Counted from the first letter of the stretch, positions 7,399 through 15,892 are shown. The stretch is 37,004 bases of DNA from Kiritimatiellota bacterium (GCA_009778475.1 WRJS01000024.1:1-37004), one strand, 5' to 3'. Notes: generated by a model not told the origin, from the sequence alone. Numbers and translations: made by a program.

Positions 7399-8814
7399 AT
7401 GCGGTTTTCACGGAGGGAGTTTGTTAGACGCGGGATGACGGCCGGCGTGGCGCTGGGCTTCCCGTCCATTGTGCCGTCGAGGGTGCTGGGGCAGGAGGCG
7501 CCGTCGAAGAAGGTTCAGGTCGGGGTCATCGGCTGCGGGCGCATCGCGGACACGATGGACATCCCCGGCGCCGCGATGAACAGGGACCTGGCGACCATCG
7601 TGGCGCTGGCGGACCCGGACATGAAGCGTCTGCGTGCGATGCGCGAGAACACGCGGAAGCGGTTCGAGGGCGACCTGCCCGAACTGAAACTGCACCAGAA
7701 CTATGCGCAGATGCTCGCCGACCCGTCGGTGGACGCGGTCATGATCTGCACGCCTGACCACTGGCACGCGCAGCTGTGCGTGGAGGCGGCGCTGGCGAAG
7801 AAGGACGTGTATGTGCAGAAGCCGCTCGCGCTCTCCATCGACGAGAGCAGGCTCATCGCGGACGTGGTGGGGAAGACGGGGTGCGTGTTCCACCTCGGGA
7901 CGCAGCAGCGCTCCGAGGGGAAGGGCGCGCACGGGCCGCAGTTCCGCAAGGCCGCCGAGTATGTGCAGGACGGGCGCATCGGGCGCGTGACGCGGGTGGA
8001 GATCGGCCTGCCGGGCGAGCCGGCCGAGCCGGACCTGCCGCTGGAGCAGCCCGCGCCGGACACGTTCGATTTCGACTTGTGGCTGGGCTGTGCGCCGTCG
8101 GCGCCGTTCAGCGTGCTGCGCACGCACCCGCAGGGCAAGGGCGACGCGCCGGACTTCGGCCGGCCGGGGTGGATGTCCGTCAGCGATTACGATTTGGGCA
8201 TGATCGCGAACTGGGGCGCGCACCACATCGACATCATGCAGTGGGCGCTGGGCATGGAGCGGTCGGGGCCGGTGAAGATTGCGTCGAACACGGAGTTCCC
8301 CAAGCGGCGGCTCTGGGACGTGCACGGTAAGCTGGATGTGCGCATGGAGTACGCCAACGGAACGGCCGTGCATCTCGCGGACCTCGGGACCTACCCGAAC
8401 GGCGTGCGCTTCATCGGCGAGAAAGGCTGGATATTCTGTAGCCGAGAGTCCGTCAAGGCCACCATCGACGACCCCGGGGGCGGCCAGCACGGCCGCTGGC
8501 GGCCGCTGGAGGCCAGCGCGGCGAACCTCATCGAAGGGGACGTCGCCAAGCCGCTGCTGCGGAACCCCAGCAATCACCACCGCCCGTGGTTCGAGAGCAT
8601 CCGCACGCGCAAGCCCACGAACATGCCCGTGGAGGTCGCGCACTGCTCGACCGTGGCGTGCATCCTGGCGCATACCGCGATGACGCTGAACCGCCCGCTG
8701 GCGTGGGATCCGGCCGCAGGGCGTTTCGTGGATGACGCAGCGGCGGAGGCGACGCTGACACGCCCCGAGCGCGCGCCTTACGGCGTGCGGAATGTGTTTA
8801 AGCGCATGGGGTGA
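7399..8814 (+). CDS. Tat-exported Gfo/Idh/MocA family oxidoreductase
   Basis: A predicted NAD(P)-dependent dehydrogenase of 471 residues acting outside the cytoplasmic membrane, probably on sugars or sugar derivatives. The N-terminus MRFSRREFVRRGMTAGVALG is a twin-arginine signal. The dinucleotide-binding motif is VGVIGCGRIA, followed by the family pattern with CTPDHWHAQLCVEAALAKKDVYVQKPLA, in which the EKP-type Lys is present as QKP. A conserved SDYDLGMIANWGAHHIDIMQWALG block provides the probable catalytic His region. The start at 7399 has GGGAGG eight bases upstream; the frame opens earlier at 7348, inside the promoter. Exported family members of this kind are very abundant in Planctomycetes and Kiritimatiellota. 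The substrate cannot be predicted. Confidence 0.93.
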   Translation: MRFSRREFVRRGMTAGVALGFPSIVPSRVLGQEAPSKKVQVGVIGCGRIADTMDIPGAAMNRDLATIVALADPDMKRLRAMRENTRKRFEGDLPELKLHQNYAQMLADPSVDAVMICTPDHWHAQLCVEAALAKKDVYVQKPLALSIDESRLIADVVGKTGCVFHLGTQQRSEGKGAHGPQFRKAAEYVQDGRIGRVTRVEIGLPGEPAEPDLPLEQPAPDTFDFDLWLGCAPSAPFSVLRTHPQGKGDAPDFGRPGWMSVSDYDLGMIANWGAHHIDIMQWALGMERSGPVKIASNTEFPKRRLWDVHGKLDVRMEYANGTAVHLADLGTYPNGVRFIGEKGWIFCSRESVKATIDDPGGGQHGRWRPLEASAANLIEGDVAKPLLRNPSNHHRPWFESIRTRKPTNMPVEVAHCSTVACILAHTAMTLNRPLAWDPAAGRFVDDAAAEATLTRPERAPYGVRNVFKRMG

Positions 8815-8824
8815 AGCGGGGCTG

Positions 8825-9865
8825 ATGAAGACGAACGCAAAAACAGGCAAAGGGGAACGGGCGTGCCGGGCAGACTCGGCGGAGGATGTCTTGCGCACGT
8901 TCACGCAGGCGCGGTCGGTGCTGATCTCCGGCCATGAGCACACGGACGGCGACTCGCTCGGGAGCATGATCGCGCTGGCGCACCTGCTCGACCGCAGGGG
9001 CGTCAAGGCCGTCGCGGCGGGCGATCGCAACGCGCTGGGAAGCCCCGGCTTCCTGCGCGGCGCCGAGCGGCTTGTCCCGCCCGAGACCGCCGCGAGAGGG
9101 AGGTGCGACCTGCTCGTGACGCTCGACTGCGGCGCGCTCGACCGCCTGCCCGTGCCGCTCCAGAAACTCGCCCGGACCCGGCCCGTTGTCAACATCGACC
9201 ACCATGTCACCAACACCCGCTTCGGGACGCTCAACTGGGTGGACGCCAAGGCCTCCTCCACGGGCGAGCTGGTCTGGCGCCTCGCGCGCAAGGCGAAATG
9301 GCCCCTCGACGACATCGCCGCCGAGGCCCTCTGGGTCTCCATCATCACCGACACCGGGCGCTTCGCGTATGACAGCACCAAGCCCGCCACCCTGCGCTGC
9401 GCCGCCGACCTGCTGCGCCACGGCGTGCGCACCGCCTTCATCAACGACAAGATTTACGCCTCCTTCTCCGCCACCAACGTGGAGCTGAAACGCCGCGCCT
9501 ACAAGACGCTCACGATTCTTCACGGCGGCGAGATTGCCGCCGTCTGGCTGACCAAGAAAGACTTCGGCGAGACCCGCGGCACCAAGGCCGACGCCGAGGA
9601 CGTGATTGACATCCCCCGCAACCTTGCGGGGAACCGCGTCGCGCTTTTCTTCTACGAGAGCGGCGACGGTGCCTCCGAGACGCGCGTCAGCATCCGCACC
9701 CGCGAGCCGCTCGATGCCACCGCGCTCGCCAAGCGGTTCGGCGGCGGCGGCCACGCCCGCGCCGCCGGATGCACCGTCAACGCCCCCCTCGCGCAATCGC
9801 GCAAGATCGTCCTGAAGGCCGTGAAGGAATGGCTGGGAGGCGATTCTGCGGGAACGCCCGCCTGA
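8825..9865 (+). CDS. DHH/DHHA1 phosphoesterase, NrnA-type oligoribonuclease/pAp phosphatase
   Basis: A predicted metal-dependent cytoplasmic phosphoesterase of 346 residues that degrades short oligonucleotides or 3'-phosphoadenosine 5'-phosphate. The DHH domain motifs are present: GHEHTDGDSLGS (residues 36-47), LVTLDCGALD, NIDHHVTNTRFG with the DHH triad at 125-127, and IITDTGRFAYDST. The C-terminal DHHA1 domain carries the GGGGHARAAGC substrate-binding loop. Some members of the wider family cleave linear or cyclic dinucleotides, which may matter because a diadenylate cyclase gene lies in this window. The gene starts 10 bp after the oxidoreductase. ATG 8825 has GGGG just upstream, and an in-frame ATG at 8792 would overlap the previous gene. 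Confidence 0.92.
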   Translation: MKTNAKTGKGERACRADSAEDVLRTFTQARSVLISGHEHTDGDSLGSMIALAHLLDRRGVKAVAAGDRNALGSPGFLRGAERLVPPETAARGRCDLLVTLDCGALDRLPVPLQKLARTRPVVNIDHHVTNTRFGTLNWVDAKASSTGELVWRLARKAKWPLDDIAAEALWVSIITDTGRFAYDSTKPATLRCAADLLRHGVRTAFINDKIYASFSATNVELKRRAYKTLTILHGGEIAAVWLTKKDFGETRGTKADAEDVIDIPRNLAGNRVALFFYESGDGASETRVSIRTREPLDATALAKRFGGGGHARAAGCTVNAPLAQSRKIVLKAVKEWLGGDSAGTPA

Positions 9866-9872
9866 GATGAAA

Positions 9873-9890
9873 GCGGCGGCAAGCCGCCGC
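9873..9890. repeat. GC-rich perfect palindrome after the DHH gene
   Basis: GCGGCGGC-AA-GCCGCCGC, an 8-bp stem with a 2-nt spacer, seven bases after the stop codon. No T run follows. It may slow or stop transcription, or be one more dispersed palindromic repeat. Confidence 0.6.
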
Positions 9891-9934
9891 ACTCCATATA
9901 CGTCGTCTCAAAATTGAATGGGCATGGATTTTAC

Positions 9935-10109
9935 GGCTCACGAGGACGTTCGCCCTCCATCGCGTATGTTTTAACGCCCTCCATCGCATATGTTTTGGCG
10001 CCCTCCATCGCGTATGTTTTGGCGCCCTCCATCGCGTATGTTTTGGCGCCCTCCATCGCGTATTTTGGCACCCTCTATTTTTTTTGGAGGGCGAACGTCC
10101 TCGTGAGCC
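9935..10109. repeat. 24-bp tandem repeat array enclosed by a perfect 25-bp inverted repeat
   Basis: The inverted repeat arms are 9935-9959 (starts GGCTCACGAGGACG) and 10085-10109 (ends CGTCCTCGTGAGCC). They are exact reverse complements. Between them lie five head-to-tail copies of a 24-bp unit (GCCCTCCATCGCGTATGTTT plus TGGC): 9952-9975, 9976-9999, 10000-10023, 10024-10047 and a 22-bp copy at 10048-10069. A T-rich remnant follows. The arm sequence is itself REP-like (GAGGGCG-AA-CGTCCTC), and a 22/25 match lies inside folP at 25769-25793. Overlapping reading frames are periodic and are not credible genes. The remainder of 9866-10229 holds only the palindrome at 9873 and the promoter at 10156. 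Confidence 0.9.
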
Positions 10110-10155
10110 ATTTGATGACAGATCTGGGTTGGCGGCACTATTCAGCCAAATCCTG

Positions 10156-10185
10156 TTGCGTTCCGGGGATGGAGGGTGATATACT
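10156..10185 (+). promoter_or_regulatory. Promoter of the MoxR/DUF58 membrane operon
   Basis: TTGCGT (10156-10161), an 18-bp spacer and TATACT (10180-10185). The first gene of the operon starts 44 bp downstream, after a GGAAAGGGGG ribosome binding site. Confidence 0.6.
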
Positions 10186-10229
10186 GTTGCATTTTCTGGT
10201 TTTGAAGGATTGACGGAAAGGGGGTCGGG

Positions 10230-11003
10230 ATGTGGTATTACACGGAGGATGGCCGGCAGATGGGGCCGGTGGATGAGGAGGCGTTCGCGGACCTGGTGCG
10301 CAGGGGCGCGGTGACGGCGACGACGCTGGTCTGGCGCGGCGGCATGGCGGCGTGGCAGCCGTATGGCGCGGTGGCGGGCGAAGGGGCGGGCGACGGGCAG
10401 TCCGTGATGTGCGCGCATTGCGGCGGGATGTTCGCGCCGGATGACCTGGCGGATTTCAGCGGCACGCGCGTGTGCGCGGCGTGCAAGCCGCTGTTCGTGC
10501 AGCAGTTCAAGGAGAACGCGCAGGCGGCGGGGCGGCTGGGGATGCGCTACGCGGGGTTCTGGATACGGGTGGGCGCGACGATGCTTGACGGCATCATCTC
10601 GTCGGTGCTGTCGTACGCGGTGATTATCCCGATGACCCTCTTGGGGGCTGCGGCGGGCAAGGGGGCGGCGGCGGCGGCGGGCGATGTGGCGCTTGTGGCG
10701 GCGACGCTCACCGGGCTTCAACTGCTCACGACGCTGGTCTCGCTGTGCATAGGGGCGCTGTACTATATCATCCCGCTGGTGAAGTGGGGGGCGACGCCGG
10801 GGAAGATGGTGTGCGGCCTGAAGGTCGTGCGCAGCGACGGCTCGCCGCTCACGGTCGGGCGGGCAATCGGGCGGTATTTCGGCAACGTGCTTTCCGGGAT
10901 GATCTGCTACATCGGCTACCTGATGGTCGCGTTTGACCAGCAGGAGCGCAAGGCGCTGCACGACACCCTGTGCGACACGCGCGTCATCCACAAGAACGGT
11001 TAG
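10230..11003 (+). CDS. GYF_2 domain - zinc ribbon - RDD membrane protein
   Basis: The 257 residues have three parts. Residues 2-45 are a GYF_2 domain (WYYTEDGRQMGPVDEEAF ending in GMAAWQP), a module thought to bind proline-rich peptides. Residues 61-85 hold a four-Cys ribbon (C61, C64, C82, C85). From about residue 103 comes an RDD membrane domain (RYAGFWIRVGATMLDGIIS, then WGATPGKMVCGLKVVRSDG) with three or four membrane segments. RDD proteins are small integral membrane proteins of uncertain function. This is the first gene of a long co-directional operon, and the RDD domain recurs in its last gene. The start is supported by a strong ribosome binding site. It may act as a membrane scaffold recruiting partners, but that is only an inference from the domains. 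Confidence 0.85.
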   Translation: MWYYTEDGRQMGPVDEEAFADLVRRGAVTATTLVWRGGMAAWQPYGAVAGEGAGDGQSVMCAHCGGMFAPDDLADFSGTRVCAACKPLFVQQFKENAQAAGRLGMRYAGFWIRVGATMLDGIISSVLSYAVIIPMTLLGAAAGKGAAAAAGDVALVAATLTGLQLLTTLVSLCIGALYYIIPLVKWGATPGKMVCGLKVVRSDGSPLTVGRAIGRYFGNVLSGMICYIGYLMVAFDQQERKALHDTLCDTRVIHKNG

Positions 11004-11005
11004 CC

Positions 11006-11695
11006 ATGCCGCACCCCGAGACAGCCTGTTGCCTGAACTGCAAGTGGGAGGCGAGGACCGCCCTCGACCCGTTCGAGGGGTCGGCCTTCCCGCTGGCCTT
11101 GTGCCCGCGCTGCGGGCGGCGGGGGTTAGCCCTGGTGTTCCCTGCGGCGCGGCGGGGGGCGGGCGGCGGCGGCGCGGGGGTGGCGGCGGCGGCGGGCGAC
11201 GCGGTGTGCTTCCACCATCCGGCGAAGCGCGCGGAGGTGGCGTGCGAGGCGTGCGGGCGCTTCCTGTGCGAACTGTGCCACGTGGACCTGGACGGCCGCG
11301 CCCTGTGCGCGGCGTGCCTTGCGCAGATGCACACGCACAGCGACAAGACGCGGGGCGCGGGCAACGCGACGTCCGCGCATGTGCCTTCGCGCATACGGTA
11401 TGACCAGATCGCGCTGTGGTGCGCCTTGTGCGCGCCGGCCCTGAGCATCATCTCGTTCGTCCCTGCCGGGGTGGCGCTGTACCTGTGCATCCGCCACTGG
11501 CGCACGCCGCTGAGCGCGCTGCCGCGCAACCGCTGGCGGTTCGTGGTGGCGGGTCTGGGCGCGGTGGCGGTGCTTGCGGGCTGGCTTGCCATGGCGGGCT
11601 TTATGGTGTATGGGGTGTGGAGCGCGCGCCCAAAAGGAGAGGCCCGGATGAGCGAGGAGTATCCGACGCAGGAGGTGACGCATGGCGACGAGTAA
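11006..11695 (+). CDS. B-box-like zinc-binding membrane protein
   Basis: A 229-residue protein beginning two bases after the previous stop. It has a first ribbon (C9/C12 and C33/C36). A second module has spacing C-x2-H-x8-C-x2-C-x4-C-x2-C-x9-C-x2-C (C68 to C104), which resembles a B-box zinc finger. Two membrane segments follow, near 136-162 and 179-205. The same second module, with identical spacing, occurs in the protein encoded at 12668. The Gly/Ala-rich linker (about 50-66) is encoded by GGC repeats. No catalytic domain is seen. The role is unknown, but position and shared module suggest it works with the other membrane proteins of this operon. Confidence 0.8.
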   Translation: MPHPETACCLNCKWEARTALDPFEGSAFPLALCPRCGRRGLALVFPAARRGAGGGGAGVAAAAGDAVCFHHPAKRAEVACEACGRFLCELCHVDLDGRALCAACLAQMHTHSDKTRGAGNATSAHVPSRIRYDQIALWCALCAPALSIISFVPAGVALYLCIRHWRTPLSALPRNRWRFVVAGLGAVAVLAGWLAMAGFMVYGVWSARPKGEARMSEEYPTQEVTHGDE

Positions 11696-12671
11696 CGTGA
11701 GGCTGCGGCGCGGTTCGCGGTTGTCGCCTTTTCAGGTGGGCGTGGAGGAGTTGTGGCTCTGCGACACGCACCTGCTCTGCATCCGCAACATCGTGGGGGT
11801 GGAGCAGTACCAGCGGTTCTACTACCGGGACATTGAGCGCATCTCGCTGGTCACGACGCGCACGGGCGCGTGGGTGGCGGGGGTGTGCGCCGCGGTGCTT
11901 GCGCTCTGCGTGTGGCTGCTGGTTGAGGCGGGTGCGACCTGGGTGGTGCTGATCCCCTTCGGGATAATCCTCCTGCCTGTGATCTTCCACGCCTTGACGG
12001 ACGACACCTGCCGCGTGGTGCTGGCGACGCGCGTGAACACGCGCACCCTTTGGAGCCTGACGCGTGTGCGCGTGGCGCGGCGGGCGTTGACGCCGCTGTG
12101 CGAGCGCGTCTGCGCGGCACAGGCGGAGGAGCGGGGGAAGAGTGTGGAGGGTGGAGAGTGGAGTGTGGAGTTGGAGAAGGGGAGTTCGGAGTTGGGGGTG
12201 GGAGAGGGGAGTGCGGAGTTGCCGCCGCCGTTGCCGAGGGGGGCCGCGCCGAATTGGCGTTGGCATTGGGTGACGTGCGCGATGCTGTTTTTGCAGGCGG
12301 TCGCGGGGCTTGCGATGGCGTATCAGCCGTCGGTCCAGGGGGGGTTCGCGATGATCGGCCTTGTCCTCCTGTCCGCGCTCTTTTGCGTGATGGCGCAGGT
12401 TGCCCAGGGGCGGCAGTCGCCCGCGCCCGCGCTGCGGAAGGCGTGCTGGTGGGTGCTGGGGTATAACCTGTGCTTGGGCTTTGCGGCGATGATGATACTG
12501 GGGACGATAGTGGCGCAGCGATCTGACATGTTAGCGCTGCTGGAGTCGATGTTCTCGTTCGTCCTTGATGCGACGGGGGTGTTGGTGCCGGTGCTGTGCC
12601 TGTGCCATGCCGCGGCGGTGCTGCTGCTTGCGGTGTGGGTGGGCGTGGCCAGCAAGAGGGAGTTGCCATGA
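11682..12671 (+). CDS. Polytopic membrane protein with PH-like N-terminal region
   Basis: A 329-residue protein overlapping the previous gene by 14 bp, with GGAGG six bases before its ATG. Residues 15-60 (VEELWLCDTHLLCIR, then RFYYRDIERISLV) look like a bacterial PH-type beta domain. Six hydrophobic segments follow, near 63-81, 86-103, 196-213, 221-241, 255-278 and 298-321. Between the second and third lies a low-complexity Glu/Gly/Ser stretch (about 150-182) followed by PPPLP. That stretch is encoded by purine-rich GTGGAGAGTGGAGTGTGGAG-type DNA at 12129-12220. It appears to be a simple-repeat expansion that kept the frame. The proline-rich motif could be a ligand for the GYF domain of the first operon protein; this is speculative. 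Confidence 0.8.
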   Translation: MATSNVRLRRGSRLSPFQVGVEELWLCDTHLLCIRNIVGVEQYQRFYYRDIERISLVTTRTGAWVAGVCAAVLALCVWLLVEAGATWVVLIPFGIILLPVIFHALTDDTCRVVLATRVNTRTLWSLTRVRVARRALTPLCERVCAAQAEERGKSVEGGEWSVELEKGSSELGVGEGSAELPPPLPRGAAPNWRWHWVTCAMLFLQAVAGLAMAYQPSVQGGFAMIGLVLLSALFCVMAQVAQGRQSPAPALRKACWWVLGYNLCLGFAAMMILGTIVAQRSDMLALLESMFSFVLDATGVLVPVLCLCHAAAVLLLAVWVGVASKRELP

Positions 12672-13015
12672 GCCTGCGCCGAGAGCGTTGCATCCTGCAC
12701 CCGGACCGCGAGGCGGCGGCCTGCTGCCCGTCGTGCAGGCGCCCGTTCTGCCGCGAGTGCGTGACGGAGCATGACGGGCGGCTGCTCTGCGCGGCGTGCA
12801 TCGGGCGGCTGGCGGCGGCGCGGGAGGAGCGGCCGCGCGCGCGGCCGCTGGCGGTGCTGGCGCGGCGCGGGGGCAAGGCGCTGGCGCTGGCGGCCAGCGC
12901 GTTGGCGCTGGTGGCGTTCTACCTGCTGGTGGCGCTGCTGCTGGGGTCGATCCCGCACCGCTTCCATGACAGTTCGGCGATTGAGCGGTTCGCGGCCGGG
13001 GAGGCGGGTGACTGA
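12668..13015 (+). CDS. Small B-box-like zinc-binding membrane protein
   Basis: A 115-residue protein starting in an ATGA overlap with the previous gene. The N-terminal zinc module C8-x2-H11-x8-C20-x2-C23-x4-C28-x2-C31-x9-C41-x2-C44 has exactly the spacing of the module at 68-104 of the protein encoded at 11006. One membrane segment lies near residues 71-93, and a short tail follows. The module is thus probably cytoplasmic and anchored to the membrane. No enzymatic function is visible. The 4-bp overlap upstream and the TGATG junction downstream indicate translational coupling. Confidence 0.82.
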   Translation: MSLRRERCILHPDREAAACCPSCRRPFCRECVTEHDGRLLCAACIGRLAAAREERPRARPLAVLARRGGKALALAASALALVAFYLLVALLLGSIPHRFHDSSAIERFAAGEAGD

Positions 13016-14646
13016 TGCGCAAGGCGGATGTCACAGCGGAGGCGCGGGGGATGTTCCCGCTGGTGGAGGAGGGCGTGACGCTGCTGCGCCGTGCGCCGGC
13101 GGCGGCGTGGGCGTGCCTGCTGCTGGGGGCGGGGCCGTTCATGCTGGGGCTCGTGCGGTTCTGGTCGGTGTTCAGCAACGGGGAGGGGCGCGCGAACCCG
13201 GTGGGGTGGGCGCTGGCGCTGGCGGGGCTGCACCTGTGGATGCGCGTGTGGCAGAGCCGTTTCTGCGCGATGCTGCTGGACGTGCGCAGCGCGCGGGAGG
13301 CGGGGGCGTGGAGACCGGGGGTGTGGCGGCGCGTGGCGGTGTGCCAGTTGCTGTGCGGGATGCCGTGTTTCCTGGGGATGCTGCCGGCGATGGTGGTCAT
13401 GATCCCGTTCGGGTGGGTGTTCGCGTTCTATCAGGGGCTGGCGGTCTGCGCGTGGCAGGAGGGCGGTGCGCGGCGGGCGTGGGCGGCGGCGCGGTATGCG
13501 CCGTACCAGAACCACCTCGCGATGGGGTGGCTGTCCGTCGCGTGGCTGGTGCTGTTCCTGAATGTGTCCGCGACGCTGGTGCTGCTGCCGTATGGCGTCA
13601 GGTGGCTCTTCCCGGTGGAGTGGGTGTTCATGAAAAACATATTCTGGTATTTCAGCACGACGTTCCTGTGCGCGGTGATGGCGGTGACGTACCTGCTGTT
13701 CGACCCGCTCGTCAAGGCGGTGTATGTGCTGCGCGTGTTCTACGGGCTGTCGGCGGCGACGGGCGAGGACGTGCGCACGGACTGGCGCAGGCTGCGCGGC
13801 GCGGGCGCGGCGATGGCGCTGGCGCTGGCGGCGTGCGGCGCGGGCGCGGCGCCGCGGCCGGGCGCGCTGGACGTGGCGGCGGAGGCGGTGCCCGTGGTGC
13901 CCGTGGAGGAGGTGGCGGGCGGCGCGGCCGCGCTGGGGGAGGCGCTGGCCGCGACGGCGGCGGGCGGGCGTTACGCGTGGCGCAAGCCCGTTGACCTGAC
14001 GGAGCATGCCGGGGGGTGGTTCGAGACCTACGTCGCCAAGCCCGTCGAGCGGTTCATGGAGCGCATGGAGAAGTGGCGGAAGAAACTCGCGGCGTGGCTG
14101 GAGAAAATCTTCACGCGCAAGGACAGGGATGTTTCGCTGCATTCGCCGTCGGGGATTTCCGCGTCTGCGCTGACGTGGCTCATCGCGGCCGGGGTGGCGC
14201 TGGCGGGCGGCGTGATGGTGTTCCTGCTGTGGCAGCAGCGGCGGCGCACGGCGGGCGTGGGGCAGGCGGTGGCGGCGCCGCAGGAGGCGGACGTGCCGGA
14301 CGTGGCGGATGAGCGCGTCACGGCGGAGGTGCTGGCGGAGGACGAGTGGCTGCGCCTGGCGGAGCGGCTCTGCGCGGAGGGCGAGCGCCGCAAGGCCGCG
14401 CGGGCGTTTTTCCTGGCGTGCCTGGCGTGCCTGGCGCGGCGCGAGTGGGTCACGCTCAAACGGTTCAAGACCAACGCGGACTACCTGCGCGAGATGCGCC
14501 GCCGCGCGTTGGGGCGCGTGTTCGATGACGGGCCGTTCTGCGCGGCGGTGGGCGTGTTCGAGTCCGGCTGGTACGGCGAGCATCCCGTGACGGCGGAGAT
14601 GCTGGGCGCGTTGCGCGTGAGCGTGGAGGCGTACCGCCATGGGTAA
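13015..14646 (+). CDS. Polytopic membrane protein with C-terminal DUF4129 domain
   Basis: 543 residues. The N-terminal half has five or six hydrophobic segments (for example AAWACLLLGAGPFMLGLV and CGMPCFLGMLPAMVVMIPFGWVF). It is followed by an extracytoplasmic Ala/Val-rich region and a basic amphipathic stretch (VERFMERMEKWRKKLAAWLEKIF). A further membrane segment lies near 402-424. The last 100 or so residues (DEWLRLAERLCAEGERRKAARAFF, then FKTNADYLREMRRRA and FESGWYGEHPVT) match the DUF4129 pattern. DUF4129 proteins sit next to DUF4350, MoxR and DUF58 genes in many phyla. The gene shares one base with the previous stop (TGATG) and overlaps the next gene by 8 bp. The molecular role of the family is not established. 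Confidence 0.85.
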   Translation: MRKADVTAEARGMFPLVEEGVTLLRRAPAAAWACLLLGAGPFMLGLVRFWSVFSNGEGRANPVGWALALAGLHLWMRVWQSRFCAMLLDVRSAREAGAWRPGVWRRVAVCQLLCGMPCFLGMLPAMVVMIPFGWVFAFYQGLAVCAWQEGGARRAWAAARYAPYQNHLAMGWLSVAWLVLFLNVSATLVLLPYGVRWLFPVEWVFMKNIFWYFSTTFLCAVMAVTYLLFDPLVKAVYVLRVFYGLSAATGEDVRTDWRRLRGAGAAMALALAACGAGAAPRPGALDVAAEAVPVVPVEEVAGGAAALGEALAATAAGGRYAWRKPVDLTEHAGGWFETYVAKPVERFMERMEKWRKKLAAWLEKIFTRKDRDVSLHSPSGISASALTWLIAAGVALAGGVMVFLLWQQRRRTAGVGQAVAAPQEADVPDVADERVTAEVLAEDEWLRLAERLCAEGERRKAARAFFLACLACLARREWVTLKRFKTNADYLREMRRRALGRVFDDGPFCAAVGVFESGWYGEHPVTAEMLGALRVSVEAYRHG

Positions 14647-15892
14647 CGGAAAGGGACTGCTGGTGCTGACGGTGGCCGCGCTGGCGGCGGGGGGCGTGTG
14701 GCTGGCAAAGGACACGGTGGCGCGTGATACCGCGTACCCGGACTATTCGACGCTGAACGATGCGCCGACGGGCGCGAGCCTGCTGCATCACGCGCTGGGC
14801 GCGGCGGGGCTGGGGGTGCGCCGCAGTTACGGCAAGGAGGCGCCCCCGGCGGGCGCGGCGCTGTTCCGCATCGGCACGCGGTTTGGGCAGGCCATCCCGC
14901 GCGATTCGGACGAGGGTGTGTTTTTGGCGGCGGGCGGGCGGCTCGTTTGCACGTATTACGCGCGGGCGTATCCCGACAAGCCCAAGCCGCCAAAGGCCGA
15001 GGAAGCCAAGGAAGCCGAAGAGGCCGAGGAAGTCGAAAAAGTCGAGGAAGTCGAAAAAGTCGAGGAGACCGAAGAAACCGAGGAGGCCGAGGAAACCGAA
15101 AAAACCGAGGGTGACGCGGCGCCCCCTGCGCCTGACGCGGCGAGCGTAAAGCCGCTGGACATTTTGCGCGGCGTCGCGCTGGAGCGGCATCCGTTTTCCG
15201 CAGAGCAGGGGCACGCGGAAGGCGCATTGCCGTGGCTATCGCCCATGGCGTTCGAGTTGACGGGCGAGGCGACGAACCGCTGGCAGGTGCTGTACGCGCG
15301 TGACGGGCATCCCGTGGTGATGCGGGCGCGCTTCGGCAAGGGGAGCGTCACCGTGGCCAGCGACAGTTTCTTTTTGTCCAACGAGGCGCTGGCGGAGGCG
15401 CGTGACCCGGCGTGGCTGGCGTACCTGCTCGGGGACTGCCGCACGGTGGTGTTCGACGAGGCGGCGCACGGCCTGCGCGAGGGGCGCAACGTCGCGTGGC
15501 TCCTGCACCGCTACCGGCTGCACCTGCTGGTTGGCGCGGTCGCGCTCGTGCTGCTGCTCACGCTGTGGCAGCAGACGTGCCCGCTGCTGCCGCGCCAAGC
15601 GGCGGAGGCGGAGGAGGCCGCGCGGCGCGTCACCGAGAAGGAAGAGGGCATCGCCCGCCTGTTGCGGCGGCACGTGGCGGAGAAGGCGCTGCCGCAGGCC
15701 ATCCTCGACGTGTGGGCGCAGACCGAGTCCGGCCCTGACGCCGTGTCACGGCAGGCCATCCTCGACATGATCGAGCAGCACCTATTCATCCGCACGCCGC
15801 CGCTCGACATCTGCCGCATGCTCTATACGATGGACCAGCGGGTGAACCGGCACGCTGTCCAACAAACGAAAAAGGAGAAAAACCATGGGTGA
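14639..15892 (+). CDS. DUF4350 domain membrane protein with acidic repeat insert
   Basis: 417 residues. An N-terminal signal anchor (LLVLTVAALAAGGVWLA) is followed by the DUF4350 start (YPDYSTLNDAPTGASLLHHAL). The fold resembles glutamine-amidotransferase-like or GATase1-like domains, without known activity. A second membrane segment (LHLLVGAVALVLLLTLW) is near 288-304, and a cytoplasmic tail of about 110 residues follows. Residues 120-157 are almost only Glu, Lys, Val, Thr and Ala. They are encoded by GA(A/G)-NCC/GTC repeats with an 18-bp period (GTCGAGGAAGTCGAAAAA) at about 14998-15110. This is a simple-repeat expansion inside the domain. GGAGG lies nine bases before the ATG. The downstream MoxR gene overlaps by 8 bp. 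Confidence 0.85.
   Translation: MGNGKGLLVLTVAALAAGGVWLAKDTVARDTAYPDYSTLNDAPTGASLLHHALGAAGLGVRRSYGKEAPPAGAALFRIGTRFGQAIPRDSDEGVFLAAGGRLVCTYYARAYPDKPKPPKAEEAKEAEEAEEVEKVEEVEKVEETEETEEAEETEKTEGDAAPPAPDAASVKPLDILRGVALERHPFSAEQGHAEGALPWLSPMAFELTGEATNRWQVLYARDGHPVVMRARFGKGSVTVASDSFFLSNEALAEARDPAWLAYLLGDCRTVVFDEAAHGLREGRNVAWLLHRYRLHLLVGAVALVLLLTLWQQTCPLLPRQAAEAEEAARRVTEKEEGIARLLRRHVAEKALPQAILDVWAQTESGPDAVSRQAILDMIEQHLFIRTPPLDICRMLYTMDQRVNRHAVQQTKKEKNHG

Noticed and set aside
9952-10069. Possible CRISPR array
   Set aside because: Units are directly adjacent 24-bp copies without unique spacers, and no cas genes are present.
9914-10213. Open frame of 99 codons over the 24-bp tandem array, with an 8-residue repeat (PSIAYVLA)
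   Set aside because: The periodicity comes from the DNA repeat. The frame starts in one inverted-repeat arm and ends in non-conserved DNA, and there is no ribosome binding site.
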